Below are positions 34,604 to 50,912 of a stretch of DNA of 64,000 nucleotides, one piece after another (the first letter of the stretch is position 1; the number at the start of each line of letters is the position of its first letter). Where the stretch lies: positions 219,650,592 through 219,714,591 of the forward strand of contig CM046882.1 in the NCBI GenBank assembly GCA_025667525.1, in the 5' to 3' direction. The notes below the pieces were generated by a model. It had not been told where the DNA came from. It did no database searches and was given only the letters and a program-made list of their open reading frames with translations. This stretch comes from Glebionis coronaria (taxonomy: Eukaryota > Streptophyta > Magnoliopsida > Asterales > Asteraceae). The position numbers and the translations under genes were made by a program.

Positions 34604-34885
34604 TCATATCAAGATTCTCTCCCAATGACTTCTGAAGGAATTTCCAGAAATTCTATGCGAAGCGAGGATCTTGATAGAGATGATCGATACAGGCACACCA
34701 TGCTTACACAACTCCTTAAAATACAAAAGAGTCAACTTCTCCATCGAGAATCCATCATTAACGAGAATGATATTAGCATATTTGGTCAGTCTGTCGATGA
34801 TGACCCAAATCAAATCAAATCCAGATGATGACCTTGGAAGATTTATGATAAGAATCCATGGTGGTTCTATCTCACTTTCAAACAA
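34604..34885 (-). pseudogene. Integrase remnant of element D
   Basis: A short open minus frame with SSSGFDLIWVIIDRLTKYA, MEKLTLLYFKEL and HGVPVSIIS, aligning with the integrase core of element E ([31 protein letters not shown]). The second catalytic Asp (SDRD) is replaced (SIKI), so it is inactive. Neighbouring integrase parts are too decayed to read. Confidence 0.75.
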
Positions 34886-35168
34886 GAATTATAAGTTGTA
34901 GAAGCAATCCTTATGGATTTTGGTGTTCATCCTCGACCTTTGCAAGAGTTAGATGTTTACTAATGTATGAGGCGATGTCTGCCTTCATAATTGGCCATCA
35001 GTACAACTTCTTCAGATAAAGATACATTTTATAAGAAATGGCATGAATAGAATACTTAAACTTATGAGATTCCAACATGACTAAATCTCGAAATCCTCCG
35101 TAGTTAGGAAACTACAAGCGGCCTTTTAAACATTTAACGCCATCGGCTCTCATTTCTAATTGTTTTCA

Positions 35169-35360
35169 TTAGCCACGAAACTCTTTATTATTTATATTAT
35201 CCTTTTTACAAGCATCGGCTATTTTTAAATTGCTCGACAATTTATTGTGTATGGTCAATTCAAAGGAACACGTCTTAATTGGTTCTCTATTCTTTCTACA
35301 AAATATGTCAGCAACTACATTCATCTTCCCCGATGAAATAAAAATCATGCCCATAATCAC
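35169..35360 (-). pseudogene. RNase H C-terminal remnant of element D
   Basis: Encodes SSGKMNVVADIFCRKNRE, matching [18 protein letters not shown] at the end of RNase H in Tekay-type pol. It lies upstream (minus sense) of the integrase remnant, as expected. Confidence 0.65.
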
Positions 35361-36299
35361 TTAGAAATTCTTTCTTCATATTTTCTAAGTTTTAGTTTAT
35401 TCTCAACTATTATCTTTATTAGTTTTGCTAAATCCCACCCACGTCTAAAGCGTCGATAAATATTACAAGTAATTAAATAATAAATATTTAAATTTTATTT
35501 TTATGAAAGGTAAACGTAAATTTTTTTATATTTCTCAGTTCGTACAATTATAGAAAAATGTTCAAAATAAATTTGAATTTAAATAACACGATTTTTGTTG
35601 ATTTATCGAGAATAATTAATAACATCTGTAAATGTTCGAAAAATCTTTGTTTATACTTTGGTCGAAATTTTCTTAGTTGAAGAGCAAAAATTATCGTTCC
35701 AAATTCCAATTCATGGTTTAAATATTTTCCTTAATTCCTCCTAGGTTGTCTTGAGGTATACACAAACATTTACTCCTAATGGAGTTTAGTTAAATGATCT
35801 AGGTGTGAGGGAATAATTCTATAATAATCCTTTGATAAAATATTTATCAAAACATATTCGTATTTCCTTTTTGGTATAAACAAAAGCCTTAATGGCTCTG
35901 ATCTTTGAAGATTCAACATGGATTTCATTACTATCAATCACACGGTCAAATAATGTAAAGGATCAAAACCTTAAATCTCATGATAAATGTTCAGGGTACA
36001 GGTTTTGTTTCTCGGCTAGCTCAGGGTAGTCTACAAATGATGTTTAATCCAAGATTGTTAGACTCAAATAGTCGAAACCGTTTTACCTAGAGTAATCATC
36101 ATTCATATGATTTAACTTAGCCGAATAGAACAATAATTAGAACAAGATGTCTAACAAAGACGAATTCTTCTCGAAGGGTTTGTATTATTGATTAACACAA
36201 ACCGCTCTAGGTGTGTGTACATTCAATCCCACACCTAAAGATCAATGTAACAGTAGGTTACATTGTAGTAGTGAATGAATGAATAAAGCCTACGGCTTA

Positions 36300-36800
36300 C
36301 ACACATGATTTATCAGATTCATGAATGCCACACGTGCGTTAGTCAATCCAAACGGTATCACATGAAACTCATAATATTCATTACAAGTTCTGGATGTAGT
36401 GATTGGAATAAATAATCTCCTTTGCAGACGCGAATTTTATAATAACAATCAGACCATAGATCAAATTATTAGAACATACGCTAGAACCTTGTAAATGATC
36501 AAACAAATCTTTCATCTTGGGTAATGGGTATCAATTTTGATTGTCAATTTATTCAGTTCACGGTAAAAAATGAATATATGGAATTATAATACCATAGCTC
36601 TTCATGATGACGAGCTCGGTAGAATAAAAGCTTTCTCCGACAACTCTCTCAGTTGTACGGTAACTCTTTCGATTCAGATGGTGCTGACGTACAGTGCACA
36701 TGCCACAGGTGCAGCACCGGGAATATAATCAATACCAAATTCAACTTGCCTTATTGGCGGAAGTCTAGGTAATTCATTAGCAAATACCTCAGAAAGTATC
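36300..36800 (-). pseudogene. Protease-RT linker and RT remnant of element D
   Basis: The minus strand from 36790 reads [20 protein letters not shown] then PVACALY and FILPSSSS, matching [27 protein letters not shown]...FIRPSSSPW in element E. Further on (36570-36350) are RT pieces such as KDLFDHLQGSSV. Several stops and shifts interrupt it. Confidence 0.7.
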
Positions 36801-39266
<2,466 letters not shown>

Positions 39267-39449
39267 ATAAAATAACATTTCTCAGTCTGGCCTTGTCGGT
39301 AACTCGGGAATTCTTCGGCACCGTTATAGTCAAAATATTTTTAAACATTTTACTCAAAATATTTATTTAAAAATATCTATAGTTAAAAGATTTTGAAATG
39401 TTTTATTCAAAACCTTGGTGTTAAAAATCTTTTGTTCTCTATAACGATA

Positions 39450-39460
39450 GCTCTGGTACC
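39450..39460 (-). promoter_or_regulatory. Degenerate primer-binding site (element D)
   Basis: Minus-strand GGTACCAGAGC four bases from the LTR end, compared with GGTATCAGAGC for initiator tRNA-Met. One transition apart. Confidence 0.6.
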
Positions 39461-39464
39461 GAAC

Positions 39465-42267
39465 TTTAACTCCCCCCAAATATTCATAATTCAATTCGTA
39501 CATCAATATTTTCATTATTGGATTATTATAAGCCGCATGATATTGTTACCTTTCTATAACATATATCGGGTAGCTAAACCGTAATTCATTTGCCCATCTA
39601 AAACAGCGTATCATCACAATAATCACGCTTATATAAATCTTCTCATACATAAATTCGCTTACCAATCAATGTGGCACGACGGGGATCTACCGTCAAGACG
39701 TGAACTGGGGTGATCTTACCCAAATAGTACTATTATATGCATAAGCGTCTAAATATCGGTAGTTCACAATTCATGTTAATGGGACTTTTAGTGACATAAC
39801 CTAACTAATAATAATCCATTTCATTTCATTCATTGGGTCATATAATCATTCGGGTTCATATCAATAAGCATATAATCAAGACTACTTGTGTTCTATTTTT
39901 ATCAAAACTAGCATGTTATCTCCCTCGTGGGTTTATAAAAAATTTCACAAAACATTTAAAAGAGTGCGAGACTATGAACTCACATTGGTGTGGGAAGGCG
40001 GGTTATCGGCAATTAGGATGTATAGTACGTGCCTCGATAACGGGAAACCTAGACAAATTATACTCGGTCTTAGGTTATGCCCAATAACTTTATAAAAGTT
40101 GTTATGTATATGTAATGATGTCATAACATGATGATCAAGTGGGGTTTTATTCCCTTACACAACATTACTAGTTGTCTAGTATTAGTTAACTTAGGCTTAT
40201 TATACTAGTTACACTAGTTTTAGCCCATTTACACATTAAGGCCCAATAAGCCCATTAAGAGTCCAATATCATTTTATTAGTCTATTTATATTTTTAAGAT
40301 CAGGCCCATACTCATATGTTGGGCCCAAGTGGGTTAAGCCCAAGAGTAAGTCCAATAACATTAAATCAAACTAGTTGGGCCTAGTGGTCCAACAAGGCTA
40401 ATTTGGCCCATTATGGTCCATTACTTACAAATATCGGTTTTGTCGATTTTTACTTGTCAAATGTGTTTACATATCAGTATATGAGTTATAAAATGTTACA
40501 TTAGAGGGGTCCGGCCGTCTAAGTTTTATTTGACGAAAACGTTAATCTTTCGATTTTAGCCGAAAAGACGTATAACTTATATATATATTTTGTAGTTTTA
40601 GAAAACATTTGAGTTTTACTTTTATAAAATTGCATGTTTATTTATTTTTATATACAAACTCATTTTATAATATTTATTATTAGTTAGTGGCTTTTATATA
40701 CTTATTTTATAATAACATTTACTTGAGTGCTCTTTTTATATCATATAGTTTATTAATAAATCTGATTATTAAAGTCAATTACACCATTTTTGCCATATCT
40801 TGAGTTATACAAGGAGATAGAACCTCAAATTTGAAATGCATAAACTAAATGATGTGTTCCACAAATAACTCTTTTATAGCCAATGCTCAATCATCCTCTA
40901 AGTATTTTTAATAATCGTCCAAAACAGACTATACAGATTTGTACTACAAAAGTGTTTTGGCCATATCTTGCTCATTTTAATGATTCCATTGAGTGGCCAA
41001 CTCTCCACATATGTAAAAATCATTTATCTACCTGTATATTAAATAATCCAAGCTGTTTAACCAAGTGATCATATTGATACTTACTGTTTTATATAGCCTA
41101 TACAACTAGTCATGATTTTAACATGTTTACTTGTTGATTTTAGCCTTTTTAACCTAATCTAATAACACAAAATCCCCACACAATATATTGATCATCATTT
41201 ATCATCATAATACATATACATTCTTGAAGAAAATAGGTGAATACATTGATTAAACAATAGGGTGATGGAAAGAAATTGATCTCTATACCAATCAATATGA
41301 TGGAAAGGATGAGATTTTGGATGAACAAGGCTTGCTCTTGCCACCAAATCTTCAACTTAGCAAATGGACTTTTTTAAATCTTCAAGTTGATGAACACCTT
41401 CTTGAAAATCAGTCCTAAGACATCCTTGGAAACTCCTTTTCACAAGTAGCAATCACCTCTAATCATCATCTTTTTATGTAGGCTTCAATATATGTTGATG
41501 ATTAATAAAGTTTATAGTTAATTTTGATGATGAAGATGGTGATTTGGGGTTGTGTTGGACGAAAATAGAGAGAGATAAGAGGATAGATTGATAGCTTTCT
41601 TGTTTTGCATGTAAAAATGAAGGAAATGGTTTCTAGTTTGTGGTTTTGATGGTTTGGAAGGCTAGGAGGACAAGTGTCCTTCTTAGCTTATGTGAAGTTA
41701 ACACCAAGAGTGGTGTTGTTGCTTGTCTTGCCGCCCATAGTGGGGGTGAGACAAGTGTAAACTTGTTTCATCCCCACTAATTTACGGGTACTCCTTGATT
41801 CTAGTTTCCTTGATTTACGTGCCCTCGGGTCGTTTTACAAAAAAGGTTTTTATAAATTATGAATCTACGGCACAAAACGATTCTAATAAAAAATATCCCA
41901 TAAAAGACGAAACACAAAAGCGTAAATACATAAACCTAGGGTTTCTGGTGTAATCGTAAAAGACGCTAGATTATGCACGTAAGTCCTATTTCCTTCTCGT
42001 AAATTTTTGAGTTTATGAACCAACACAAAATAAAGTCCAAAATAATATTCGAGAATAAATTTATTTCCTGAAATGTCGGACGGTCAAAAAAACGGAGTAT
42101 GTAAACGTAAACACGTAATGTAGAGCTCTCCGGTTTAGACGTAGTCGATGCTACTTTAAGACGTAAATCGAAATTTCTTCCCAAAAGTGAGTGAGTTCAT
42201 AATATAAAAATAAAATAATGATTATAAATAATACTTGAGAATAAGATAACGACCTCAAATTGACACA
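39465..42267 (-). repeat. Element D 5' LTR (minus orientation)
   Basis: Partner of 31038-33781. It contains an extra segment of about 75 bp (roughly 40838-40915) absent from the other LTR, and lacks the 8 bases CGGATTGT near its outer end. Confidence 0.8.
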
Positions 42268-43791
42268 CATGTGGTTTTCTTAAATGTATTGAAGTAAAAT
42301 TGTTGCATAATGTGACAGTGAAACATTAGTTCTGCCTGTATGACATTTTTAAGAAATAAAGACATGTTATCATAACGTCTTTCCCATATAGTTTTTATCT
42401 CTATTAATTCTTAATATCAATTTCTTTTAAGTTTATACTCTCATATAGTTTCTGATGCCTTCAGTCGTCTCTGACATTGAGATGATTGATGAACAAACAG
42501 AAAGATTTGACAAATGGTATAAAGAAGAGGTCAGTTATGATTTTTGTGACTTCTATACTTTTTTTCTTTTGTCAAATCATTAATTAAAAAATCAACAAAT
42601 ATTATGCCGAGGTTAGCTCCCTATAGTTCCCTTGTTTATATCATGATTCGGCAATTTAGCGTTTATCTGAAGATTACATAAGATGTTGGTCATTAAAAAA
42701 GTACAACACTGTAACTGTTATCAGATTATTTAGCAATTGTTAAACAAGTAATGCATAAATGGAAATTAAGACTAAAACATAAATGAGTAAGTATTAAACA
42801 GTATGCATGCCTTATGGAATTGTGATAACTTTAGATCTACGTGGTATGGTTACACTACTTTAATTGTTATAGACGATGCGTCTTATTGTGGAACATTTTG
42901 TGACATTCATGTATAGCTATTAAAAGTGAGAAAAGACATGTTTAGAACATTCATTAAACTATAGTCATACTACTTTTAATTGTTATTGTAATTAAAAGTG
43001 ACAAGAGACCCGTTTAAACCGGTTACTTAACTGCCCATACCACCCATTTTGTCACACCTATTCTGAATTTCCCATGTTTTTTCCGATGTCGGGTTTTTGA
43101 AGCTATTAAAAGTGGCACAAAGGCAATTATGCGAGCTACTTCAGTCTTCTTAGTGTCGTACTTATCAAAACAGCATTGCCTTCCAAAAAGGAGCAATGAT
43201 ATTATAGCTTTATTGTGCAAGTTTCACGCTCCAAAGGTTGTACATGTTACATTAGGTGAAGTACAAAAGTTACCTTTATTTCATGTCGCTTGGCTTGGGG
43301 CAACTTAGCGGCTCCAAGTGGCATTGCTGCATGAGAATCGTGACCGCTGCTGGGGCCCAACGCTTGCTGCATTCAATGTAACTCTGGATCAAAGCAGCCA
43401 CTAACCATTGCTTACGACGGATTAGGTATGTTGTATAGATGCTTCGGCCCTGTGTGGCACACACTGTAGTTTTCCACTGGTTTATGAGAATATATTTTAA
43501 AGGTTAAGCTAATAGTAGTAAGATATAGTTAGTTTAAATATATAAGCACCATATTCAGGTAATTATATGGAAACTGATGCATATATCCTACACAAAATGG
43601 TAGCCTTATCCTTTTAGTTTCATTGTTCATAGCATCACCCAAACACTTCAATATGAAGTTATTTACAGTGTTTTGGATGCATGCGTTCGACCAACACTCG
43701 TACATGGCTACCATTTCACCAGAAAATTGCTTATTTAAGTAATACTTCACAAATTGCATGCTTTATAAAGAGTTGTATTTGAGGTAAAGTA
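42268..43791. other. Unassigned host-like sequence between D and C
   Basis: No recognised gene. It holds an exon-like segment (42465-42529), imperfect direct repeats of TTAAAAGTGA...AGAGAC (about 42919 and 42996) and two minus frames (43023-43220, 43529-43759) without recognised domains. Element C inserted at its right end. Confidence 0.35.
42465..42529 (+). other. Exon-like fragment
   Basis: Preceded by the pyrimidine-rich acceptor TTCTGATGCCTTCAG and followed by the donor GTCAGT. The 65-bp segment reads VSDIEMIDEQTERFDKWYK plus EE without a stop. The family is not recognised. It may be an orphan exon of a host gene or chance. Confidence 0.3.
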
Positions 43792-44361
43792 TGTGAAAAC
43801 CGTAGTTTTGAGGTTCGTCACTTGGTCTTAGTTTAAGGATAATTTATGTGTGGCTATCTGATTTGTGTGTTTACATGTTTATTTTGCATGAACGAGGTTG
43901 GTGTGGATATCGTATATGGGTATAAAGTACTCATAAGTAAATCGAGGAACGGTTATTTCATGTTCATGAGCTTATAATGTAGTGACTATGAAATGAGATG
44001 GTGTTATTTGGTGGTTTTACGTATACGTATGTGTATTATAGAAAATCGTATTTTTACGATTTAGGGTTTTGCATTTAGAGGTCTCGGAAGAGGTATTTAG
44101 GCATGTGAGTATTTTTCGGGATGGTTTTAAGTCATTTATGACTTAGTTATAAATTTTATTTCAAAATTTGAGATTTTTTTTAAAACTGTATATTTTACGT
44201 CTTTTACGGTATTCGCGTAAAAACAGACTAGTTTTACGGTTTTGAGGTTTTGGAGGCTTTAGGAGCTGAAATAAATTAAGGAAAATTAAGGTAATATTAT
44301 TAATACATATATTAATAATAAAAAAGAAAAAAACGAAATTAGGGGAGGGTAGGTCGGTTTT
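43792..44361 (+). repeat. Element C 5' LTR, first part
   Basis: Matches 63794-64000 at its start. It is cut at 44361, where element E inserted. The last five bases GTTTT (44357-44361) are E's target duplication. Confidence 0.85.
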
Positions 44362-47155
44362 TGTAACACCCCCACAATTGCTATGCGCAGCGGAACTACA
44401 ACAATGGGTGCTACACAGTATTCATTGCACACAAGATATATCAAACGACGCTAAAAAGACGTCAACTTAAAACTTGAATTTAAAATTGTTAGATGATACA
44501 TGTCCACGGTTTTTCCAACCCCAATTTGGTACAACAGAGTTTAGCGTTTTCGGTCCCCATGAATCTCAACCCAGAAATTTCAGTTTTACAACAACATAAC
44601 ATTAAACATAAAAATTGTTTAAGTTGAAAAAGGAGGAAAAACAAGCGGACTCCAAGCCATACACACAACATCCATCCCATGCATGCTCCATTCTACACAT
44701 CAGCGGTTACCTGAAACACATGCCAAAAATTTTGGTCAACGAAAACGTTGAGTGGAATTCATAGGTTTTTCAATCAATTTGAACGTATATAAAATAAAAA
44801 CCATTCGTGATCATTTATAGACTTGTCGATCAAACAATCTATAATCAGGATACTGACAATTGTGTTTAAGCTCATGACACTAATCCGTTAACTCAATCAC
44901 CCGCGTAATAAATACCGGCGTGATTCAGATGAAACCAGTGCCCCTTCTAAAGGCATCAGTTGCAATTATACCTTATTTCTCATACAAAATAATCTACCAC
45001 AGAACTTACTAAAAGTACAGCTTCTCGGCTAGCATTGGGTCGTTAGCCCCGTATTACTACAAATTGCATAAGCGGCTATTTCCCCCTACTCGAGGGCAGG
45101 ACAATAGTTAATAGTTCATGATTTTAGGGACTTTTGCAACTTTGGTACTCAACACAATTTCTAAGGCAACTTTCGGGTCTAACAATCATTCATGATATAC
45201 GTTCCTTTTAAAAACTAGCATGCATTTCCCTCTCGGGTAAAACAATTTGAAATAAACATAAGCGAGGCTATAAATTCACACCTTAGATATTAAGTAGTCG
45301 GTAGTTCGAGGGATGATCACTGACGATGTTACGGATGCCCGGGTAAATCAACACCTATCACAAATAACGCGTAATGAGTAATCTCATTTTAAATACTTTA
45401 CGGTACTGTATAAAATACATATATACTAGTCACTTAGGACAAGTATAACTCACGCCAAAAACAAAATAACAAGCATCACTCATTCTATACCATTCGTTCT
45501 TATTATTTACGTTGTCCATTTTTACTCGTTCTCGCCGGTACTTGACTAAAGTACGGGCTGTTTTACCATATTTAACCTTACTTATAAAATTTGACAAAAT
45601 TCTCAAAAATCCTATAAGACCTGTAGATGACATGTTTTTAAGCCCAATAAAAGTTTTTACTTTTACGACTCGTTACTCGACGCTTTTCCAAAACTACATT
45701 TTACGGGCTGAAATTGCACTTCGACCAACTTTGACTTCTTTGACCTATATGAAAAGTACCTTTGACTTCTTTGACTCCTAAGTCAACATATAGACTCTTT
45801 TATACAGGTTTGGGACCAATTTTTGACCCTTGACCATTTACCAATTCACACTTGTGACCCTCGGGATTTGACTAAAACTTTACATAAATTCGGATTATGA
45901 AAGTCCTCGTCTCCCGGTACTCGATCTTTAAAACGTCATAACTTTTAGCTCGTTTTGAGTCACGGGCTCTACCTTATACCAAATTAAAGATAAAAAGACC
46001 CTCTACAACTACATTTTGTTTTCAAGACCTGGAAGAAAAATAATTTTTGTGAAACGACCATAAAGTTTCTGCCTAAATTTGGCTACTCCAAAATCACGCT
46101 TAGACTCGATTCCAAGCCTATCCATCACTACTAGGCATCATCCTAAGCCTCCTAAACATATCCAAACACAAGATTTCAGTCCTACCCCTATTGATCAACC
46201 AAACTCAAAATCCTAATCATCTAAAAATAAACATGCAACTAATTAAACCTATGTAAAACATCATTAAACAATAAACCAAACACAAGGAAAAGCTCAAAAT
46301 TCATCAACTACCATGGCTCCCCAAACACCCCTTGTGCCGTGGGGTTTGGGTGCCCCAATCACCACAACCAAATTGATTTTGGTGGGTTTTCTTGGTGTTT
46401 ATGCTTCCATTAAACATGAATTCAACATGCATTACAACAATTAGCCTCAAAAACGAATTTGGATCATCTTGAAAAATTTTGGAAAATTTTTGTTAGTGCA
46501 TGTGGGATTTAAGCACATAGAAATGTAGGGAATGACCAAATTAGATGTGGTCTAACCTTAATTTTAATGAAAATCAAGTGAAAAAAATTTTTGATGGTGT
46601 TCTTGGTGGTTTGGGGGTTAGCCGTCGGCTATGGGGCAAAGAGAGAGAGAGTTGGATTTTGTTTTTGTGAAATGAATCCATGTGTTTGTGTTTGTGTAGT
46701 TTTGGTACATTGGGAGGGACCAAAATGGTAAATTTTGCTTTCTTTTGGCCTTAAGTTAAAAACGTCCTCAAAACTTTGCGGTTTCGACTAACTAGTCAAT
46801 TTTGAAAATTTTACGGGAGTCAGAAATCATCCCGAACACTCCAAAATATTTTTGGGATACTTTAAATGTACTCGGAAGGCTATAAAACTCACCCGACTCA
46901 ACTTAACACGAACCGTAAATAAAATTCTCGAAAAATCACATTATTGATAAATCGTCAATAATTATATAAAATTGGGCATCCCTCGGGATCGTAATCGTCA
47001 TCGTCCTTCTTAAATCGTCAAACGTAAAAATTATAACCTCGAACATCGGCTTTAACCAAAATACTTATAAATATAGAAATTAAAATTTATTAAAAATTTT
47101 CAAAAATTAGCGTAATTTAGGGTAACGTTAATGACCTCGATTCTAGGGTGTCACA
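44362..47155 (-). repeat. Element E 3' LTR (minus orientation)
   Basis: Plus-strand ends TGTAACACCCCC...GGGTGTCACA. A minus-strand TATAAAAG lies at 45797-45804, a candidate core promoter. Near-identical partner: 53458-56251. Confidence 0.95.
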
Positions 47156-47192
47156 TCCACCCCTCCTTAAAGAGAGCGACGTCCCGGCGCTC
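47156..47192 (-). promoter_or_regulatory. Polypurine tract and adjacent inverted repeat (element E)
   Basis: Minus-strand AAGGAGGGGTGGA (47156-47168) abuts the LTR. At 47174-47192 the minus strand reads GAGCG-c-CG-GGA-CG-t-CGCTC, an inverted repeat with one central mismatch and the same GGA centre as in B and C. It lies just after the pol stop codon (47219). Confidence 0.7.
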
Positions 47193-47218
47193 GCCTCTTC
47201 TTGTGCTCACATTTCGTT

Positions 47219-49837
47219 CTACTGGAACAGATGAGGATACCTTTCCTTGAAAAAGTCCTCACGTTCCCAAGTGTATTCCGGTCCACGCTTAGAATTCCAC
47301 CGGACCTTCACAATAGGAATCCTACTACGCTTCAACCGCTTGACCTCTCGGTCCATAATTTCCACAGGTTCTTCTACAAAGTGCATTTTGTCGTCTAGTC
47401 GAATCTCGTCCAAAGGAATCACCAATTCCTTATCCGCCAAACTCTTCTTCAGGTTCGATACGTGAAACGTGTCGTGAATAGCACTAAGCTCGCTCGGCAA
47501 TTCTAACTTGTACGCTACTGGTCCAATTCGTTCGACGATCTTAAACGGTCCAATATACCTCAGACTCAACTTTCCTTTCTTCCCAAAACGAATTACACCC
47601 TTCCACGGCGATACCTTGAGCATAACCATATCTCCAACTTCGAACTCCAACGGTTTCCTTCGGTCATCGGCATAACTCTTCTGTCGGCTTCTCGCAGCAA
47701 GTAGTCGGTTCTTGATTTGCACAATCTTCTCTGTCGTTTCTAAAACCATTTCGGGTCCAGTCAATTGACTTTCCCCTACTTCACTCCAACACACTGGCGA
47801 TCTACACTTCCTTCCATACAATGCTTCGAACGGTGCTGCTTTGATACTCGCATGATAACTATTATTGTACGAAAATTCCACTAGAGGCAAGTGGCGTTCC
47901 CAACTTCCTCCAAAATCAATCACGCATGCTCGGAGCGTGTCCTCCATTGTTTGAATAGTTCGTTCACTCTGGCCGTCAGTTTCCGGGTGATAAGCCGTGC
48001 TTAAACTCAATTCAGTTCCCATCGCACGTTGAAGCGATTTCCAAAATTCCGACGTAAATCTACTATCGCGATCCGAAATGATCGATAACGGCACTCCATG
48101 TCTACAGACGATCTCCTTCACGTACACGCTGGCGAGTTTTTCCATGCTGTCCGTCTTCTTCATAGGTAAGAAATGAGCAGATTTCGTTAACCTATCCACA
48201 ATTACCCATATCATATCACATCCGCTAGGAGTCCTAGGTAAACCCGTCACGAAATCCATAGCGATTTTCTCCCATTTCCATTCTGGGATCTCTGGTTGTA
48301 CCAACAATCCAGATGGTTTCTTATGTTCTGCTTGAACCTTCGCGCAAGTCAAACACTTACTAACGTAACGAGCAATATCTGCCTTCATATTCGGCCACCA
48401 ATAAACTTTCTTCAGGTCGTGATACATTTTATCCGATCCAGGATGTATCGAATACTTCGACTTATGCGACTCATTCATAACCAATTCTCGAACTCCAGGC
48501 TTTCCTTCCTCAGATGAACACAGTGGTAACCAAATCCGATTCTCAAAATATCTCAGTCCGTCTGACCTAATCACAAAAAGAGGTTTCAACATTCGTCCCA
48601 AATTTTCAGCTTCAACATTCCCTTTCATTAGTCCTCTCTCTTGAGCCTTCAGTATAGTTTCGGTTAAGTCAACGCTCTCACTCATCACTAAAGCTCTAAC
48701 CCTCAAAGGTTTCTCCCGTTCCTTCCTACTTAGTGCATCCGCTACAACATTCGCCTTCCCAGGGTGGTAGCGAATTTCGCAGTCATAATCACTCAGTAGT
48801 TCAACCCATCGTCTCTGTCGCATATTCAACTCCTTTTGATCTAAAATGTGCTGCAAACTCTTGTGGTCAGTGAATACAACACACTTCGTCCCATACAGAT
48901 AGTGTCTCCACAACTTCAACGCAAAAACTACAGCTCCTAATTCCAAATCGTGCGTCGTGTAGTTCTCCTCATTCTTCCTTAGTTGCCTCGACGCGTAAGC
49001 TATCACCTTTTCACGTTGCATTAATACCGCTCCATAACCCTTACGAGACGCATCACAATACACTACGAAGTCTTCGGTTCCTACAGGCAATGACAATATC
49101 GGTGCGGAACATAACTTATCCTTGAGCGTTTTGAAAGCAAGTTCTTCCTCATTTCCCCATTCATACACCCTATTCTTTTCGGTAAGCCTCGTCAATGGTT
49201 TTGCAATCAACGAAAATCCTTCAATAAACCTTCGATAATACCCAGCTAAACCAAGGAATTGTCGCACTTCAGTCGGCGTCGTCGGTGCCGACCATTCCCT
49301 GATCGCTTCGACCTTGGCAGGATCCACACGAACTCCCTTACTATCAATCACGTGACCTAGAAACTGCACTGATTCCAACCAAAACTCACACTTAGAGAAT
49401 TTTGCATACAGCTTCTCCTTCCTTAACAACTCCAAAATCTTTCTTAGGTGCTTCTCGTGCTCCTCCTTACTCTTAGAGTAAATAAGTATATCGTCGATAA
49501 AAACAATAACAAACTTATCTAGATACGGCTTGCACACGCGATTCATAAGGTCCATGAATACAACAGGCGCGTTCGTCAACCCAAACGGCATCACTCGAAA
49601 TTCAAAGTGTCCATACCGCGTACGAAAGGCAGTTACAGGAATGTCCTCCTCTCTTACACGCAGTTGATGATACCCTGATCTTAAATCGATCTTTGAGTAT
49701 ACGCTGGAACCTTGCAATTGATCAAATAAATCGTCAATCCTCGGCAATGGGTACCGATTCTTAACCGTCAGCTTATTGAGTTCCCTATAGTCAATGCACA
49801 TCCGAAACGAACCATCTTTCTTCTTTACGAACAACAC
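47219..49837 (-). CDS. pol: Tekay pol: RT, RNase H, integrase, chromodomain
   Basis: An 872-codon open frame. It starts at a GTG only because the 22-bp duplication upstream shifts the frame. [53 protein letters not shown] and the catalytic FIDDILIYS. RNase [42 protein letters not shown] and the end motif [14 protein letters not shown]. Integrase: HHCC ([13 protein letters not shown] ... CLTCAKVQ) and DDE ([32 protein letters not shown]), then GPF/Y ([18 protein letters not shown]). The C-terminus is a chromodomain ([34 protein letters not shown]), which in chromoviruses is thought to steer integration to heterochromatin. All catalytic acids are visible and there are no internal stops. Confidence 0.96.
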   Translation of the reverse strand: MLFVKKKDGSFRMCIDYRELNKLTVKNRYPLPRIDDLFDQLQGSSVYSKIDLRSGYHQLRVREEDIPVTAFRTRYGHFEFRVMPFGLTNAPVVFMDLMNRVCKPYLDKFVIVFIDDILIYSKSKEEHEKHLRKILELLRKEKLYAKFSKCEFWLESVQFLGHVIDSKGVRVDPAKVEAIREWSAPTTPTEVRQFLGLAGYYRRFIEGFSLIAKPLTRLTEKNRVYEWGNEEELAFKTLKDKLCSAPILSLPVGTEDFVVYCDASRKGYGAVLMQREKVIAYASRQLRKNEENYTTHDLELGAVVFALKLWRHYLYGTKCVVFTDHKSLQHILDQKELNMRQRRWVELLSDYDCEIRYHPGKANVVADALSRKEREKPLRVRALVMSESVDLTETILKAQERGLMKGNVEAENLGRMLKPLFVIRSDGLRYFENRIWLPLCSSEEGKPGVRELVMNESHKSKYSIHPGSDKMYHDLKKVYWWPNMKADIARYVSKCLTCAKVQAEHKKPSGLLVQPEIPEWKWEKIAMDFVTGLPRTPSGCDMIWVIVDRLTKSAHFLPMKKTDSMEKLASVYVKEIVCRHGVPLSIISDRDSRFTSEFWKSLQRAMGTELSLSTAYHPETDGQSERTIQTMEDTLRACVIDFGGSWERHLPLVEFSYNNSYHASIKAAPFEALYGRKCRSPVCWSEVGESQLTGPEMVLETTEKIVQIKNRLLAARSRQKSYADDRRKPLEFEVGDMVMLKVSPWKGVIRFGKKGKLSLRYIGPFKIVERIGPVAYKLELPSELSAIHDTFHVSNLKKSLADKELVIPLDEIRLDDKMHFVEEPVEIMDREVKRLKRSRIPIVKVRWNSKRGPEYTWEREDFFKERYPHLFQ

Positions 49838-50912
49838 TGGCGCTCCCCACGAACAACACTGGCGCTCCCCACGGTGATGAGCTCGGCCTAATAAATCCTT
49901 TGTCCATCAATTCCTTCAATTGATCCGATAATTCCTTTAACTCAGATGGTGCTAAGCGATAAGGTGCACGTGCAACCGGCGCAGCTCCTGGCACTAAATC
50001 AATTCGAAACTCGACCTCACGGGTAGGCGGTAAACCTGGCAACTCGTCTGGAAAAACTTCCGGATACTCGCAAATAACTGGTACTTCTTCAATCCTTGCC
50101 TCTAAATCACCATCACTCGAAACTTGTGCCAAAAACACATCGCATCCGCTCTCTACGTACTTCATCATTTTCAAACAGGAAATCACTCTCAAACGAGAAG
50201 TGCATTCGTCTCCCTTCACCGTCAACACTTTATTCCGCAACAGAATCTGAACCAATCTCTCGCCACAGACGATCATAGCACTGTGCGCCATTAGCCAATC
50301 CATTCCCACAATCACGTCAAACGATCCTAGCTCTATAGGCATCAAGTCGATTTTAAAAGCGTAATTTCCTAACTTCAAGGTACACCCTTTTAGTATAGAA
50401 TTCGTACTAACAATTTTTCCATCGGCTAACTCAACGTTATAACTAGTCGCTAACAACACCGGTTCTCTATCAATAAGACGACTAAATTTAACATCTACAA
50501 AACTCTTGTCGGAGCCAGAATCAAACAAAATACTAGCATAACAAGCGTCTAGCAAAAACGTACCGGTAACCACATTAGGACCCTGTGGTTTATCAGCCGT
50601 TCCCACTTGATACACAGCAGCCGCATTGTTACCTCCCCGCTTGTTTCCTGCCTTCGGGCAATTCACTTGCACATGACCCCTTTCTCCACAACCATAATAT
50701 CCTCTCATCCTGATAGCATTAGCCCCTGTGGCTACTCCTCCCGTTCGGCAACCAGATGTCCTATGACCTGCTTTCCCACACTTGCCGCATGCAGGCGGGC
50801 AATTCCCAACATGATACAAATTGCACTTACCACAATGGGGGTTCACTTTCACACCTCTAGGGTTCGTCACTGCCCTCATCCCTTCATTCCTTCTTTGGTT
50901 AAACTGCTGGTT
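49791..50912 (-). CDS. Tekay gag zinc knuckles, protease and RT start, frameshifted by duplication
   Basis: The same frame as gag, continuing after the TGA at 50913-50915; the first ATG is at 50877-50879. Zinc knuckles: [26 protein letters not shown] and a third, [14 protein letters not shown], in which the first Cys is replaced by Tyr. The retropepsin has [13 protein letters not shown] (the usual residue after DSG is Ala, here Ser) and VIVGMDWL. The linker [20 protein letters not shown] leads into RT at [15 protein letters not shown]. After that, a 22-bp tandem duplication (49828-49871) throws the frame out and it ends at 49791. Confidence 0.9.
   Translation of the reverse strand, partial: NQQFNQRRNEGMRAVTNPRGVKVNPHCGKCNLYHVGNCPPACGKCGKAGHRTSGCRTGGVATGANAIRMRGYYGCGERGHVQVNCPKAGNKRGGNNAAAVYQVGTADKPQGPNVVTGTFLLDACYASILFDSGSDKSFVDVKFSRLIDREPVLLATSYNVELADGKIVSTNSILKGCTLKLGNYAFKIDLMPIELGSFDVIVGMDWLMAHSAMIVCGERLVQILLRNKVLTVKGDECTSRLRVISCLKMMKYVESGCDVFLAQVSSDGDLEARIEEVPVICEYPEVFPDELPGLPPTREVEFRIDLVPGAAPVARAPYRLAPSELKELSDQLKELMDKGFIRPSSSPWGAPVLFVGSASVVRKEERWFVSDVH
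49828..49871. repeat. 22-bp perfect tandem duplication in pol
   Basis: Two identical 22-bp units, 49828-49849 and 49850-49871, starting CGAACAACACTGG. The length is not a multiple of three, so the protease-RT frame is shifted here. The downstream pol frame is intact and joins correctly if only one unit is counted. Confidence 0.95.
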
